Below, in pieces: positions 44,386-53,454 of a stretch of DNA of 64,000 nt. Under the pieces are notes generated by a model. That model was not told where the DNA came from. It was given only the letters and a program-made list of their open reading frames with translations, and did no database searches. Within the stretch, counting starts at the first letter, position 1. Each line of letters starts with the position of its first letter. Both the position numbers and the translations under genes were made by a program. Origin of the DNA: an uncultured Bacteroidales bacterium (GTDB lineage Bacteria; Bacteroidota; Bacteroidia; Bacteroidales; F082); the NCBI GenBank assembly GCA_947303395.1, contig CAMYYD010000001.1, forward strand, positions 186,001 through 250,000. Reading direction: 5' to 3'.

Positions 44386-44411
44386 GTAGGGGCGAATCAT
44401 CATTCGCCCCT
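44386..44411. repeat. Dispersed palindrome, copy 6, between convergent genes
   Basis: GTA then GGGGCGAAT, centre CATC, ATTCGCCCC. The 9-bp arms pair exactly. A T-rich tail on the plus strand allows a terminator role between the C25 gene and pssA. Confidence 0.8.
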
Positions 44412-44415
44412 TATT

Positions 44416-45123
44416 TTATTTATAACAAATAACCGACAACAAAATATAAAACAAGAAAACAAACGGCAACGCCACCGATTTCAAAACGATTACCGCGACG
44501 ATGGCGAAAATCACCACGAAGTAGCGCAAAATGTTTTCTCTAAATTTCAGGTTTTTAATCTTAAATGAGAAAAACGGCACTTCGCTGATCATCAGCCAGC
44601 TGAAAATGGCAACTGTTGCCAGTAAAAAATAAGGATTTACGACAAAATTGTAGAGCGCGCTGTCGTGACCGATATTGAAAAGCATGAACGGCAGTGAAGC
44701 GATGAAAAGTCCGACCGCCGGTACGGGAAGTCCGATGAATGATGTCGTTTGACGCGTGTCGAGGTTGAATTTCGCGAGACGAACGGCTGCGAATGCCGCC
44801 AAAATGAAAGCCAACAACGGGAAGACGTTGAAGTTGTGGATCCACCAGCCAATGCCTGTTTCCCCGAGAAACCACGCCAAGATGAACGACGGCGCCACTC
44901 CGAATGAAACGACATCCGACAATGAGTCGAGTTCGCCGCCGATTGGCGATTTTGCGTTAAGCAGTCGGGCCGCGAAGCCGTCAAGAAAATCGAAGACAGC
45001 AGCGACAAAAATCATTACGGAAGCCCACAAGATATGATTATTGCATGTGAAAAGTATTGACACACAGCCGCTTAACAGATTAAGGCATGTGATGGTGTTC
45101 GGAATGTGCTTGACTATTTTCAT
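44416..45123 (-). CDS. pssA: CDP-diacylglycerol-serine O-phosphatidyltransferase
   Basis: Makes phosphatidylserine, the precursor of phosphatidylethanolamine. 235 residues with about seven membrane segments. The CDP-alcohol phosphotransferase signature is present: FDFLDGFAARLLNAKSP, then GELDSLSDVVSFGVAP with the paired Asp residues. No phosphatidylserine decarboxylase gene is adjacent. It converges on the C25 protease; the gap holds a palindrome. Confidence 0.93.
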   Translation of the reverse strand: MKIVKHIPNTITCLNLLSGCVSILFTCNNHILWASVMIFVAAVFDFLDGFAARLLNAKSPIGGELDSLSDVVSFGVAPSFILAWFLGETGIGWWIHNFNVFPLLAFILAAFAAVRLAKFNLDTRQTTSFIGLPVPAVGLFIASLPFMLFNIGHDSALYNFVVNPYFLLATVAIFSWLMISEVPFFSFKIKNLKFRENILRYFVVIFAIVAVIVLKSVALPFVFLFYILLSVICYK

Positions 45124-45153
45124 AACTCAAATTTTTGCAAAAATAATATTTTT

Positions 45154-46068
45154 TTATTTCTTACGATAAGAATTCGGCGTGTAACCAGTGTGTTCCTTGA
45201 AATATTTATAGAAAAATGGATGGCTCGGGAAGTTGAGCTGGTCGGATATCTCCTTGATACTCAGGTCGGTATGACGCAAGAGATGCTGCGCTTCGAGAAT
45301 CACATATTTATTAATAACATCAGGCGCCGAAAAACCGCTTACACTTTTTACAATTTGTGACAGATATTTCGATGAGATGCACAGCTTGTCGGCGTAAAAT
45401 CCCACCGAACGTTCCTTGTTGTGATATTTTCCAACCAAATCGATGAACGACTCGAACAACCTTTTTTGACGCGACGACATCTGATTTTCATCGTTTTCCT
45501 CAGCAGCCTTAAGTCGTTTCATGAGCATTCCGCCGATAAGATAAAACACTGACGTGAGCAGATAACCGATGCTGTCGTTGCGATATTCGGAGTCTGTATT
45601 TATCACATTATCAATGAGTTTGAAATATTGCATTGATAGTTCAACCTCTTCAGGAACCATCTCCATGATTGGGCTTTTCAGCATGTTTATGGCATTGACA
45701 AAGATTTTGTCCAAGTCGGAGCTGAGCGTGTTCATGTATTGCGGCGACACGGCCACTATCGTCAGCTCAACAACGTCGTCGTTGTGGTCGGCAGGCTCAA
45801 GCTGTATTATATTATTAGGTGTGTTTACGGCCAGCATTCCGTCGTGAATCTCATATTCCGTAAGGTTGATGGTGCATTTGAAATGGCCTTTCCGGCAATA
45901 CGCCGCCACGAAGCCGTCGATACGACTAGGAAACTTAAGTAATTTTAAATCAACGTCGTTTGTCTGCCTTGCAAGAATAAAATCATCCCCAATGCTGACA
46001 ATATCGTCCTTTAGAAACAGCTCTTTCACTTTCGAAAGAGTGAACTTGTTGTACATTTTATTATCCAT
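45154..46068 (-). CDS. AraC-family transcriptional regulator
   Basis: 304 residues. The N-terminal ~190 residues are a cupin-like sensor (LLKFPSRIDGFVAAYCRKGHF). The C-terminal AraC DNA-binding domain has two helix-turn-helix units: FYADKLCISSKYLSQIV and ISDQLNFPSHPFFYKYFKE, ending in the family's TGYTPNSYRKK. It is divergent from the TolC-HlyD-ABC2 operon, which it probably activates. Two TTTAGATA direct repeats 21 bp apart before that operon's promoter are candidate binding sites. Confidence 0.93.
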   Translation of the reverse strand: MDNKMYNKFTLSKVKELFLKDDIVSIGDDFILARQTNDVDLKLLKFPSRIDGFVAAYCRKGHFKCTINLTEYEIHDGMLAVNTPNNIIQLEPADHNDDVVELTIVAVSPQYMNTLSSDLDKIFVNAINMLKSPIMEMVPEEVELSMQYFKLIDNVINTDSEYRNDSIGYLLTSVFYLIGGMLMKRLKAAEENDENQMSSRQKRLFESFIDLVGKYHNKERSVGFYADKLCISSKYLSQIVKSVSGFSAPDVINKYVILEAQHLLRHTDLSIKEISDQLNFPSHPFFYKYFKEHTGYTPNSYRKK

Positions 46069-46139
46069 TTGGAAATAATTTTCGACAAATTTATACTATT
46101 TTATTCATATGTTGTAAATATTTTTTCAAAAATTCGACC

Positions 46140-46199
46140 TTTAGATAGTTTTTAGTCCCTTTTAGATACCTTTGGTTTGAAAAAAGTGTTGTTATTTTG
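46140..46199 (+). promoter_or_regulatory. Candidate AraC operator and promoter of the export operon
   Basis: Direct repeats TTTAGATA at 46140-46147 and 46161-46168, spaced 21 bp (two helical turns), lie just upstream of TTTG (46176-46179) and TTATTTTG (46192-46199), a near match to the -7 box. This layout fits an AraC-type activator touching polymerase. Confidence 0.6.
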
Positions 46200-46239
46200 C
46201 AAAGTGAAAATTGAAATGGGATATAAAATTATAAAAACA

Positions 46240-47754
46240 ATGAAAAGTGTAACAATTAAAAGAACTTTAGCGATTCTTGCCTTGATTCTGCTGGCGGCCT
46301 CTCCAGTGTGGGCGCAGCGTGTCGTGACGTTGCAGCAATGCCGCGACATGGCTCTTGAGAACAACAACAATCTCAAGATTTCGCAGGAGAAGGTCAACAT
46401 GGCGAATTACGACAAGAAAATCGCAAGGGCAAACTACTTCCCGACGATTTCGGCTCAAGGAACGTACATGCACAACGAGAAACAGCTGCAGCTGCTGAGC
46501 GACGACAAGCTCAACACCATCAGCACTGTGGGCACAACGCTGCAAGGCGACGTGAACGGTTTCATCGACCCGATTATCAGCAACTTGATGCAGAACCCGC
46601 TGATGTATCAGCTAATCATGAACAACCCTGAGTTGCAGGCACTCATTCAGGATTTGCATCATATCGGGGCTTTCGAGACGCTTGACGCGATAGGCGAGGA
46701 GGTTGCGAAGAACTTCACTCTCGACACACGTAACGTTTACGCCGGAATGATAACTGTGATGGAACCTGTTTATGCTGGCGGTAAGATACGCGCTTACAAC
46801 AAAATGGCACAATATGCCCAGGACCTCGCACAGATGCAGCTCACCACCGAACAGCAGGAAATAATCGTAGCGACCGACAAAGCCTACTGGCAGATCGTGT
46901 CGTTGGCCAACAAACAGAAACTCACCGAGAACTATGTTGAGCTGCTCCGCACCATGTCCGACAACGTTGAGAAACTTGTTAACGAAGGCATGGCAACCAA
47001 TGCCGACAAGCTTTCAATCAGAGTGAAACTCAACGATGCCGAGTTGACATTGGTCAGGGTGCAGAACGGCGTGGCACTTTCGAAAATGCTTCTCTGCCAG
47101 AGCTGCGGACTTCCACTCGACACCGATATCATTCTCGAAGACGAGAATCTTGAAGATGTGGCGGTTCCGGCTTACAATCCTGAGTATACCGAGGATGACA
47201 TTATGAATAATCGTCCTGAGTTGCAGAGTCTCCAGCTTGCCACGAAGATTTACGACAAGAAAGTGAACATCGCGCGTTCGGAGTTCCTTCCGACAGTGGC
47301 GGTTTTCGGTAACTATGTCGTGACAAACCCTTCGGCATTCAACGGATTTGAAACCGAGTTTAGAGGTTTTTACAACTTCGGTGTGGTCGCTAAGGTGCCG
47401 CTGTTCCATTTTGGCGAAGGCTACAACAAAATACGCAAGGCGAAATCCGAGGCGATGATAACTCAGCTGAAACTCGAAGACACCAAGGAACTCGTGATGC
47501 TTCAGGTGAATCAGTATGAGAAACAGATTAAAGAGGCTGAGTCACGACTTCAGATGACCACCGACAAGATGTCGGATGCCGAGGAAAACCTGCGCATGGC
47601 GACGGTTGGTTTCAACGAGGGCATGATTCCGTCATCGACACTCGAGGCTGCGCAGACAGCTTGGATGCAGGCACATTCAGAATATATCGACGCCAAAATC
47701 GACGTCATCATGGCTAACACATATCTTAAAAAAGCAGTTGGAAATTTAAAATAA
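46240..47754 (+). CDS. TolC-family outer-membrane efflux protein
   Basis: About 504 residues, the outer-membrane channel of a tripartite export system. Signal peptide LAILALILLAASPVWAQ. Two outer-membrane-efflux repeats (OEP) of long coiled coils follow, with typical starts LQQCRDMALENNNNLKIS and PELQSLQLATKIYDKKV. The ATG at 46240 starts the signal peptide; the in-frame TTG at 46177 lies upstream of the -7 box and was not used. First gene of the operon with HlyD and two ABC-2 permeases. Confidence 0.93.
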   Translation: MKSVTIKRTLAILALILLAASPVWAQRVVTLQQCRDMALENNNNLKISQEKVNMANYDKKIARANYFPTISAQGTYMHNEKQLQLLSDDKLNTISTVGTTLQGDVNGFIDPIISNLMQNPLMYQLIMNNPELQALIQDLHHIGAFETLDAIGEEVAKNFTLDTRNVYAGMITVMEPVYAGGKIRAYNKMAQYAQDLAQMQLTTEQQEIIVATDKAYWQIVSLANKQKLTENYVELLRTMSDNVEKLVNEGMATNADKLSIRVKLNDAELTLVRVQNGVALSKMLLCQSCGLPLDTDIILEDENLEDVAVPAYNPEYTEDDIMNNRPELQSLQLATKIYDKKVNIARSEFLPTVAVFGNYVVTNPSAFNGFETEFRGFYNFGVVAKVPLFHFGEGYNKIRKAKSEAMITQLKLEDTKELVMLQVNQYEKQIKEAESRLQMTTDKMSDAEENLRMATVGFNEGMIPSSTLEAAQTAWMQAHSEYIDAKIDVIMANTYLKKAVGNLK

Positions 47755-47760
47755 AGAATT

Positions 47761-48765
47761 ATGGCAACAGAAAGAACACAAAGAATAAACACTTTCATCG
47801 CATTGGCGGTGTTGGGTATTGTTATAGCAACCGTATGTGTCATCGGCTCAATCACTTACGGTAAGACAAACGAGATTATGCAGGGTCAGATGGAGGTCTC
47901 GGAATACCGAGTCTCGAGTAAGATTCCTGGCAGAATCATGGAATTCAGAGTCAAGGAAGGCGACAAGGTGAAGGCTGGCGACACGTTGGCAATCATCGAG
48001 GCACCTGAGGTGATGGCAAAGAAGGCTCAGGCCGAGGCAGTGAAGACCGCCGCTGTTGCCTTGAACGACAAAGCAGAGGCTGGCGCTCGTGAGGAGCAGA
48101 TTCAGGGCGCTTACGAGCTGTGGCAGAAAGCCATCGTCAACCGCGACATCTGGGAAAAATCATTTAAGAGAGTATCGAACCTTTATAAAGAAGGTGTCGT
48201 GAGCGAGCAGAAATACGACGAGACCAAGGCACAATATGACGCTGCTGTCGCCACCGAAAAAGCCGCGAAATCGCAGTATAATATGGCTGTGAAGGGCGCT
48301 CAGAAGGAAGACAAGGAGATGGCAGCCGCCAAGGTCGAACAGGCTAAAGGCGTCGTCGAGGAAGTCGATTCGTACATCCACGAGACCATTTTGCTTGCCT
48401 ATGCTGACGGCGAGGTGACAGACATCTTCCCGCATATCGGCGAGCTTGTCGGAACTGGAGCTCCAATCATGAACATCGCTATGATGGACGACATGTGGGC
48501 GACATTCAACGTTCGTGAGGATCATCTCAAGAAACTGCCTCTCGGAAGCCGTTTCACAGCTGAGTTTCCTGCTCTCGGTGCATCAGTCATCATGGAAGTC
48601 AACTACATGAAAGACCGTGGCGACTATGCTGCTTGGAAAGCAACGAAACAGACAGGTCAATACGACCTCAAGACTTTTGAAGTGCGTGCCGTGCCTGTCA
48701 CAAAAGTGGAAGGCTTGAGACCAGGTATGACTGTGATTTACAGAGTAGGTGAGGAGCACAAATGA
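47761..48765 (+). CDS. HlyD-family periplasmic adaptor (membrane fusion protein)
   Basis: 334 residues. An N-terminal membrane anchor (about 12-32), a biotinyl-lipoyl half-motif (KIPGRIMEFRVKEGDKVKAGDTL), a coiled-coil hairpin (about 85-205), and a barrel domain (LPLGSRFTAEFPALGASV). It links the inner-membrane permeases with TolC. Overlaps the next gene as ATGA, so the operon order TolC-HlyD-ABC2-ABC2 is tightly coupled. Confidence 0.93.
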   Translation: MATERTQRINTFIALAVLGIVIATVCVIGSITYGKTNEIMQGQMEVSEYRVSSKIPGRIMEFRVKEGDKVKAGDTLAIIEAPEVMAKKAQAEAVKTAAVALNDKAEAGAREEQIQGAYELWQKAIVNRDIWEKSFKRVSNLYKEGVVSEQKYDETKAQYDAAVATEKAAKSQYNMAVKGAQKEDKEMAAAKVEQAKGVVEEVDSYIHETILLAYADGEVTDIFPHIGELVGTGAPIMNIAMMDDMWATFNVREDHLKKLPLGSRFTAEFPALGASVIMEVNYMKDRGDYAAWKATKQTGQYDLKTFEVRAVPVTKVEGLRPGMTVIYRVGEEHK

Positions 48766-49931
48766 AAGCATTAAAACAAGTTTTGGCTATCGCGAAACGT
48801 GAGCAGAAGAGGATGCTCCAGCGTGGTATCTATACGTTTTGTATGGTGCTCGCGCCTATCATGGCATTCCTTTTCTTCACCACGCTGATGGGCGAGGGAC
48901 TTCCGTCGGAGCTGCCTGCGGGCGTCGTCGACGAGGACAACACCGCCACCACGCGTGAGGTGATACGTAACCTCGACTCGTTCCAGCAGACGAACATCAT
49001 CGAGCATTACGCCGATGTCGCCGAGGCGCGAAAAGCCATGCAACAAGGAAAGATTTACGCTTTCTATTATATCCCGAAAGGCACGACGCAGCTCGCCATC
49101 TCAGGCAAGCAGCCGACGGTGTCGTTCTACACCGCCGCCTCGTACCTCATTCCAGGCTCACTGGCATACCGCGACATGAAAATGATGTCGGAGTATGCCT
49201 CTGGAGCCGTCGGACGGGCTACGTTGTATGCAAAAGGATACACCGAAGACCAGGCCATGGCGGTGCTGCAGCCTATCAAGATGGAGATGCACGCCGTCAA
49301 CAACCCGAGTCTGAACTACTCGGTTTATCTGTGCAACACATTGCTTCCGGGAATCATCATGCTGCTGATAATGCAGGTTTCAATCTACTCGATCTACGTC
49401 GAGTTGAAGGAAGAGACCTCCAAAGAATGGCTCGCGATGGCGGACAACGACATCGTTAAAGCCTTGGCTGGCAAGCTGTTGCCGCAGATTGTGACATGGT
49501 CGCTGATGGGCTTGTTCTGTCTGTTCCTGCTTTATGGCGTGTGGAAGTTCCCATTGAACAGCGGAATCTGGCCGATGATACTGAACATGTTTCTTCTCAT
49601 CAACGCCTCGCTGGCGCTCGGCGTCTTCTTCTGCGGTCTCGTGCCGTCGTTGCGTTGGGCTCTGAGTCTGGCGACGTTATGGGGCGTGCTCTCGTTCCCA
49701 ATCTCCGGCTTCTCGTTCCCGATGATGGCGTTTCCCGACACTCTGAAAGGCCTGTCGTGGCTGTTCCCGTTGCGTCATTACTTCCTGATTTATGTGGATC
49801 AGGCGTTGAACGGACTGCCACTGTATTATTCGTGGCTCAATATAGCTATCCAGATAGGATTTTTGGCATTGCCGATTTTGGTGATATGGCGTTTGCAGAA
49901 ATTCCTGCTTGAATATCATTACACTCACTAA
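48762..49931 (+). CDS. ABC-2 type transporter permease
   Basis: 389 residues. One N-terminal membrane segment (about 22-42), a large extracytoplasmic loop (45-180), then five segments, the ABC2_membrane_3 layout. GKLLPQIVTWSLMGLFCLFLLY and the C-terminal FSFPMMAFPDTLKGLSWLFP match the family. It is the first of two paired permeases that can form a heterodimer. No ATP-binding subunit is encoded beside it, so the energy source must be a separate gene or the system works differently. Substrate unknown. Confidence 0.9.
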   Translation: MKALKQVLAIAKREQKRMLQRGIYTFCMVLAPIMAFLFFTTLMGEGLPSELPAGVVDEDNTATTREVIRNLDSFQQTNIIEHYADVAEARKAMQQGKIYAFYYIPKGTTQLAISGKQPTVSFYTAASYLIPGSLAYRDMKMMSEYASGAVGRATLYAKGYTEDQAMAVLQPIKMEMHAVNNPSLNYSVYLCNTLLPGIIMLLIMQVSIYSIYVELKEETSKEWLAMADNDIVKALAGKLLPQIVTWSLMGLFCLFLLYGVWKFPLNSGIWPMILNMFLLINASLALGVFFCGLVPSLRWALSLATLWGVLSFPISGFSFPMMAFPDTLKGLSWLFPLRHYFLIYVDQALNGLPLYYSWLNIAIQIGFLALPILVIWRLQKFLLEYHYTH

Positions 49932-49941
49932 TTTGAAGATT

Positions 49942-51108
49942 ATGAAATGGTTAAGAAATACTATTGAAGTCTGGGCGTATGAGATGAAATGCGCGTTGCT
50001 CGACGAGGGCGTGATAGTCTTCTTTGTCATCGTGCCACTGCTCTACCCGCTTCTTTATGCATATTTGTATAGTCACGAGAGTGTGCGCGAGGTGCCGACA
50101 GTGGTTGTCGACAACAGCCATTCGCAGCTGAGCCGTGAGTTTACACGTCGTGTCGACGCTTCCGCCGATGTGCAGATCATCTCGCATTGCCAGGATATGG
50201 AAGAGGCTCAGCAGATGATTCATCGTCGCGACGCTTACTGCTTGATTTACATACCGAAAGACTTCGCCAAAGATGTGGCGGAACACCGTCAGACAACGGT
50301 GGAATTGTACTCCGACATGAGCGGACTGCTTTATTACAAAGCCGTTTTGAGCAGTTGCACCGAGGTCTCCCTCGACATGAACAAGGAGCTTAAGGCGCAG
50401 ATGATTCCTGGCGCGACCGAGGAGCAGATTTCGGTGTTCCAGTACCCGATTGAGTACAAATACGTCCCGATGTTCAACACACAGAGCGGTTTCGCCACGT
50501 TTATCATCCCTGCAGTTTTGATGATGATCATTCAGCAGACAATGGTTTTGGGGGTTGGCATGATGGCTGGCGAGGAACGTGAGAAGGTGCGCAAGGGCAT
50601 CGCCGAGCCGCACATCATCGGGAAGAACCCTGTCGAGGTTTTGATGGGAAAATCGACGGTCATCTTCACAATTTACGTGATTATCGCGGTTTATCTGGCA
50701 TGCATCGTGCCTGTGCTGTTCAACCTTGTACACATCTGGCGTTGGCAGACTTTGCTGGCGTTTATGGTGCCATACATCGCGGCGTGCACCTTCTTCAGCA
50801 TCTCGATTTCGTCAATAGCACACGACAGGGAGTCGTTTATCATAATGTTCGTGTTCATCTCCATCCCGTTGCTGTTTGCGAGCGGCATCTCGTGGCCTGC
50901 CAGCAATATCCCGATCTTCTGGAAAGGCTTCTCGTGGCTGTTCCCTTCGACATTCGGAATCAACGGCTTCGTGAGAATCACTGAGATGGGGGCTACATTG
51001 GAAGATGTTCAGCATGAGCTCAACGCACTGTGGATTCAAACAATTGCGTATCTTGGAATCTCTTATTTGGTTTATAAGAGAACTTATGGAAAACAATTGT
51101 GGGCGTAA
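49942..51108 (+). CDS. ABC-2 type transporter permease (second subunit)
   Basis: About 388 residues, same layout as the previous permease: an N-terminal segment (about 24-44), a periplasmic loop, five further segments, and a conserved GISWPASNIPIFWKGFSWLFPS near the end in short form SWPASNIPIFWKGFSW. I chose ATG 49942 (MKWLRNTIEV); an upstream ATG at 49909 overlaps the first permease by 23 bases and adds 11 unusual residues. It closes the AraC-regulated export operon; no terminator hairpin is visible before the MMPL promoter. Confidence 0.9.
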   Translation: MKWLRNTIEVWAYEMKCALLDEGVIVFFVIVPLLYPLLYAYLYSHESVREVPTVVVDNSHSQLSREFTRRVDASADVQIISHCQDMEEAQQMIHRRDAYCLIYIPKDFAKDVAEHRQTTVELYSDMSGLLYYKAVLSSCTEVSLDMNKELKAQMIPGATEEQISVFQYPIEYKYVPMFNTQSGFATFIIPAVLMMIIQQTMVLGVGMMAGEEREKVRKGIAEPHIIGKNPVEVLMGKSTVIFTIYVIIAVYLACIVPVLFNLVHIWRWQTLLAFMVPYIAACTFFSISISSIAHDRESFIIMFVFISIPLLFASGISWPASNIPIFWKGFSWLFPSTFGINGFVRITEMGATLEDVQHELNALWIQTIAYLGISYLVYKRTYGKQLWA

Positions 51109-51120
51109 TTAAAAATTTCG

Positions 51121-51128
51121 TATTTTTG
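51121..51128 (+). promoter_or_regulatory. -7 box before the MMPL gene
   Basis: TATTTTTG matches TAnnTTTG and lies 22 bases before the ATG at 51151, so the MMPL gene may have its own promoter inside the run of plus-strand genes. Confidence 0.5.
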
Positions 51129-51150
51129 CAATTTATATCGATTGCAAATT

Positions 51151-53454
51151 ATGTGGGATAAAATTGCCAATTACATATTAAAACGTCGTGTTTTAAATCT
51201 TATAATCGTCTCTATCTTGTTGATATTCTTGGGATTGAAGGCGTTTAACGTGAAGATGGGGCATAACGTAGCCAGCACTCTTCCGGATTCTGATACCACG
51301 ATGATTGAATATCGGCAATTCCTTGAAAAATATGGGCAAGACGGTCGCAGCATCTTCGTTGGAATGTATGATGAAGACCTTTTCACGCTCGAGCATTTTC
51401 AGGATTATTACGACCTCAATTCGAAGATTCGTGAGATTGAAGGTGTTGTCGAATGTCTCTCAGTTACAAGGGTTTACAATCTTGTAAAAAACGATAGCGT
51501 CAAGAAATTCGAGCTGACGCAGGTGGTGAAAACACGTCCTGAGACGCAGGCTGAGGTGGATGCTATCAGAGATGAGATCATGAGCCTCGCGATGTACGAC
51601 AGACTGCTTTTCAACTCCGAAAAACACTCGGCGATGATGCTCATTTCCCTTGAGGATGAATATGTTAACTCGAAGAAACGTGTCGAGCTGGTAAAATCGC
51701 TGAGGTCTCTCTTGGATGATTTCGGCAAGGCTCACAACATCGAGATGCGAATCTCAGGAATGCCTTACATCCGTGAGATCACCACGCAGAAGATGGTTAA
51801 GGAAATCGTCGGGTTCACGGTGTTGTCGATTTTTGTGGCGGGATTTATTCTTTTCCTGTTCTTCCGCTCCTGGCGACCGCTCGTCTCTGTCGTCGCAATC
51901 GTCTTAGTATCAGTGATTTACATGTTCGGAATCATGGTGCTGCTCGATTTCGACGTGACTATTCTCACCGGCGTTCTTCCTCCGTTGTTGATTATCATCG
52001 GCGTGGAAAACTCCATTTTCATGCTGAACAAATACCATCGCGAATATGACGCTTGTCACGATAAGATGCAGGCTCTGAAAAACATGATTGTGCGCATCGG
52101 ACCGGCTAATTTCCTGACAAACACCACCACAGCGGTCAGTTTCGCCTCGTTCATCATCACGAGAAACGTTCTGCTGGTGCCATTCGGAATCCTCGCAAGT
52201 ATCTGTATCATGCTGACTTACGTGCTGACGATGGTTCTTATCCCGACATTTTTCAGTTATCAGAAAAACCCGGAAGGGAAGAGCGTCAACTACATGAACG
52301 GCAAGCGCATAAGCTATATCATGGAGAAGGTTTCGGCCTTCGTTTTAAGCAAGAAACGCGTGATTTATGCGGTTTTGGCTGTTCTGTTGGTCTTATGTTT
52401 TGTGGGCGCCATGAGGATGACGACATCCGGCCGAGTGGTTGATGACATCGCCAAGAACGACAAACTATACAAAGACATCATGTTTTTCGAGGAAAACGTG
52501 GGCGGAGTGATGCCTTTTGAGATTTCCATCGACACCCGCAAACCTAAAGGCGTGATGAATGCCTCGTTTATTCGCAAAGTTCAGCAATTACAGGACACTC
52601 TGGCACTTTATCCTGAATTCAGCGAGCCGCTGAGCATCGCCGAGGTGGTGAAATTTGCTCGCCAGGGATTCTTCAACGGCGACCGTAGCCAGTATAAGGT
52701 TCCGAGCAACAACGAGTTCGGTTTCATCATGAAATACATGCCAGAGACCAAGGGCGGCGAGCTGCCGAAAATCTTGACTCAATACATTGACAATCAGATG
52801 CAAAGCACTCGTATTTCAGTTCAGATGGCCAATGTGACTACACCTGAAATCGATGCCATCAGCAAGTCGCTGCGCCCGAAAATCGACCGGATTTTCCCGA
52901 AAGAGAAATACGATGTGGTGATGACAGGCAGCGCCATGGTGACACTGCAAGGCACCAACTACCTCATCGTCAACCTGGCACATTCGTTGTTCCTTGCTTT
53001 CATCGTGATCGCGCTGTTGATGGCAATCACTTTTCATAAATTTAAAATGGTCGTTATCTCGTTGATACCCAATCTGATACCACTTTTATTCACCGCTGGC
53101 GTGATGGGCTTCTGCGGCATCCCGCTGAAGATGTCGACCATCTTGGTGTTCAGCATCGCACTCGGAATCAGCGTCGACAACACAATTCATTATCTGGCGA
53201 GATACCGCCTGCAGATGCGCTACAACAACAACGACATCCGCAAATCGGTGATGGCGGCGATTCTCGAGACCGGACCGAGCATGATTTACTCGGCCAGCGT
53301 TCTCATCTGCGGCTTCCTCATCTTCGCCTTCTCATCGTTCGGCGGCACGAAGATTGTAGGATTCTTGGTCCCGTTTACATTGCTTATTGCGTTGATAACC
53401 AATATTTTAGTGTTGCCAGCCTTGGTTTTGACCTTTAATAGAAAAAAGATATGA
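51151..53454 (+). CDS. MMPL/RND-superfamily transporter
   Basis: 767 residues with 12 predicted membrane segments in two halves, each starting with one segment and a large periplasmic domain. MMPL-type text: GVENSIFMLNKYHREYD and SIALGISVDNTIHYLARYR with the conserved Asp of the proton relay. RND exporters of this class carry lipids such as hopanoids or mycolates. I chose ATG 51151 over TTG 51142. Its stop overlaps the polyprenyl synthase start by ATGA, so a link to isoprenoid lipids is a reasonable guess. Confidence 0.9.
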   Translation: MWDKIANYILKRRVLNLIIVSILLIFLGLKAFNVKMGHNVASTLPDSDTTMIEYRQFLEKYGQDGRSIFVGMYDEDLFTLEHFQDYYDLNSKIREIEGVVECLSVTRVYNLVKNDSVKKFELTQVVKTRPETQAEVDAIRDEIMSLAMYDRLLFNSEKHSAMMLISLEDEYVNSKKRVELVKSLRSLLDDFGKAHNIEMRISGMPYIREITTQKMVKEIVGFTVLSIFVAGFILFLFFRSWRPLVSVVAIVLVSVIYMFGIMVLLDFDVTILTGVLPPLLIIIGVENSIFMLNKYHREYDACHDKMQALKNMIVRIGPANFLTNTTTAVSFASFIITRNVLLVPFGILASICIMLTYVLTMVLIPTFFSYQKNPEGKSVNYMNGKRISYIMEKVSAFVLSKKRVIYAVLAVLLVLCFVGAMRMTTSGRVVDDIAKNDKLYKDIMFFEENVGGVMPFEISIDTRKPKGVMNASFIRKVQQLQDTLALYPEFSEPLSIAEVVKFARQGFFNGDRSQYKVPSNNEFGFIMKYMPETKGGELPKILTQYIDNQMQSTRISVQMANVTTPEIDAISKSLRPKIDRIFPKEKYDVVMTGSAMVTLQGTNYLIVNLAHSLFLAFIVIALLMAITFHKFKMVVISLIPNLIPLLFTAGVMGFCGIPLKMSTILVFSIALGISVDNTIHYLARYRLQMRYNNNDIRKSVMAAILETGPSMIYSASVLICGFLIFAFSSFGGTKIVGFLVPFTLLIALITNILVLPALVLTFNRKKI

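Noticed and set aside
49951..50733. A 260-codon minus-strand open frame rich in His and Arg
   Set aside because: Antisense to the second ABC-2 permease; composition typical of a shadow frame.
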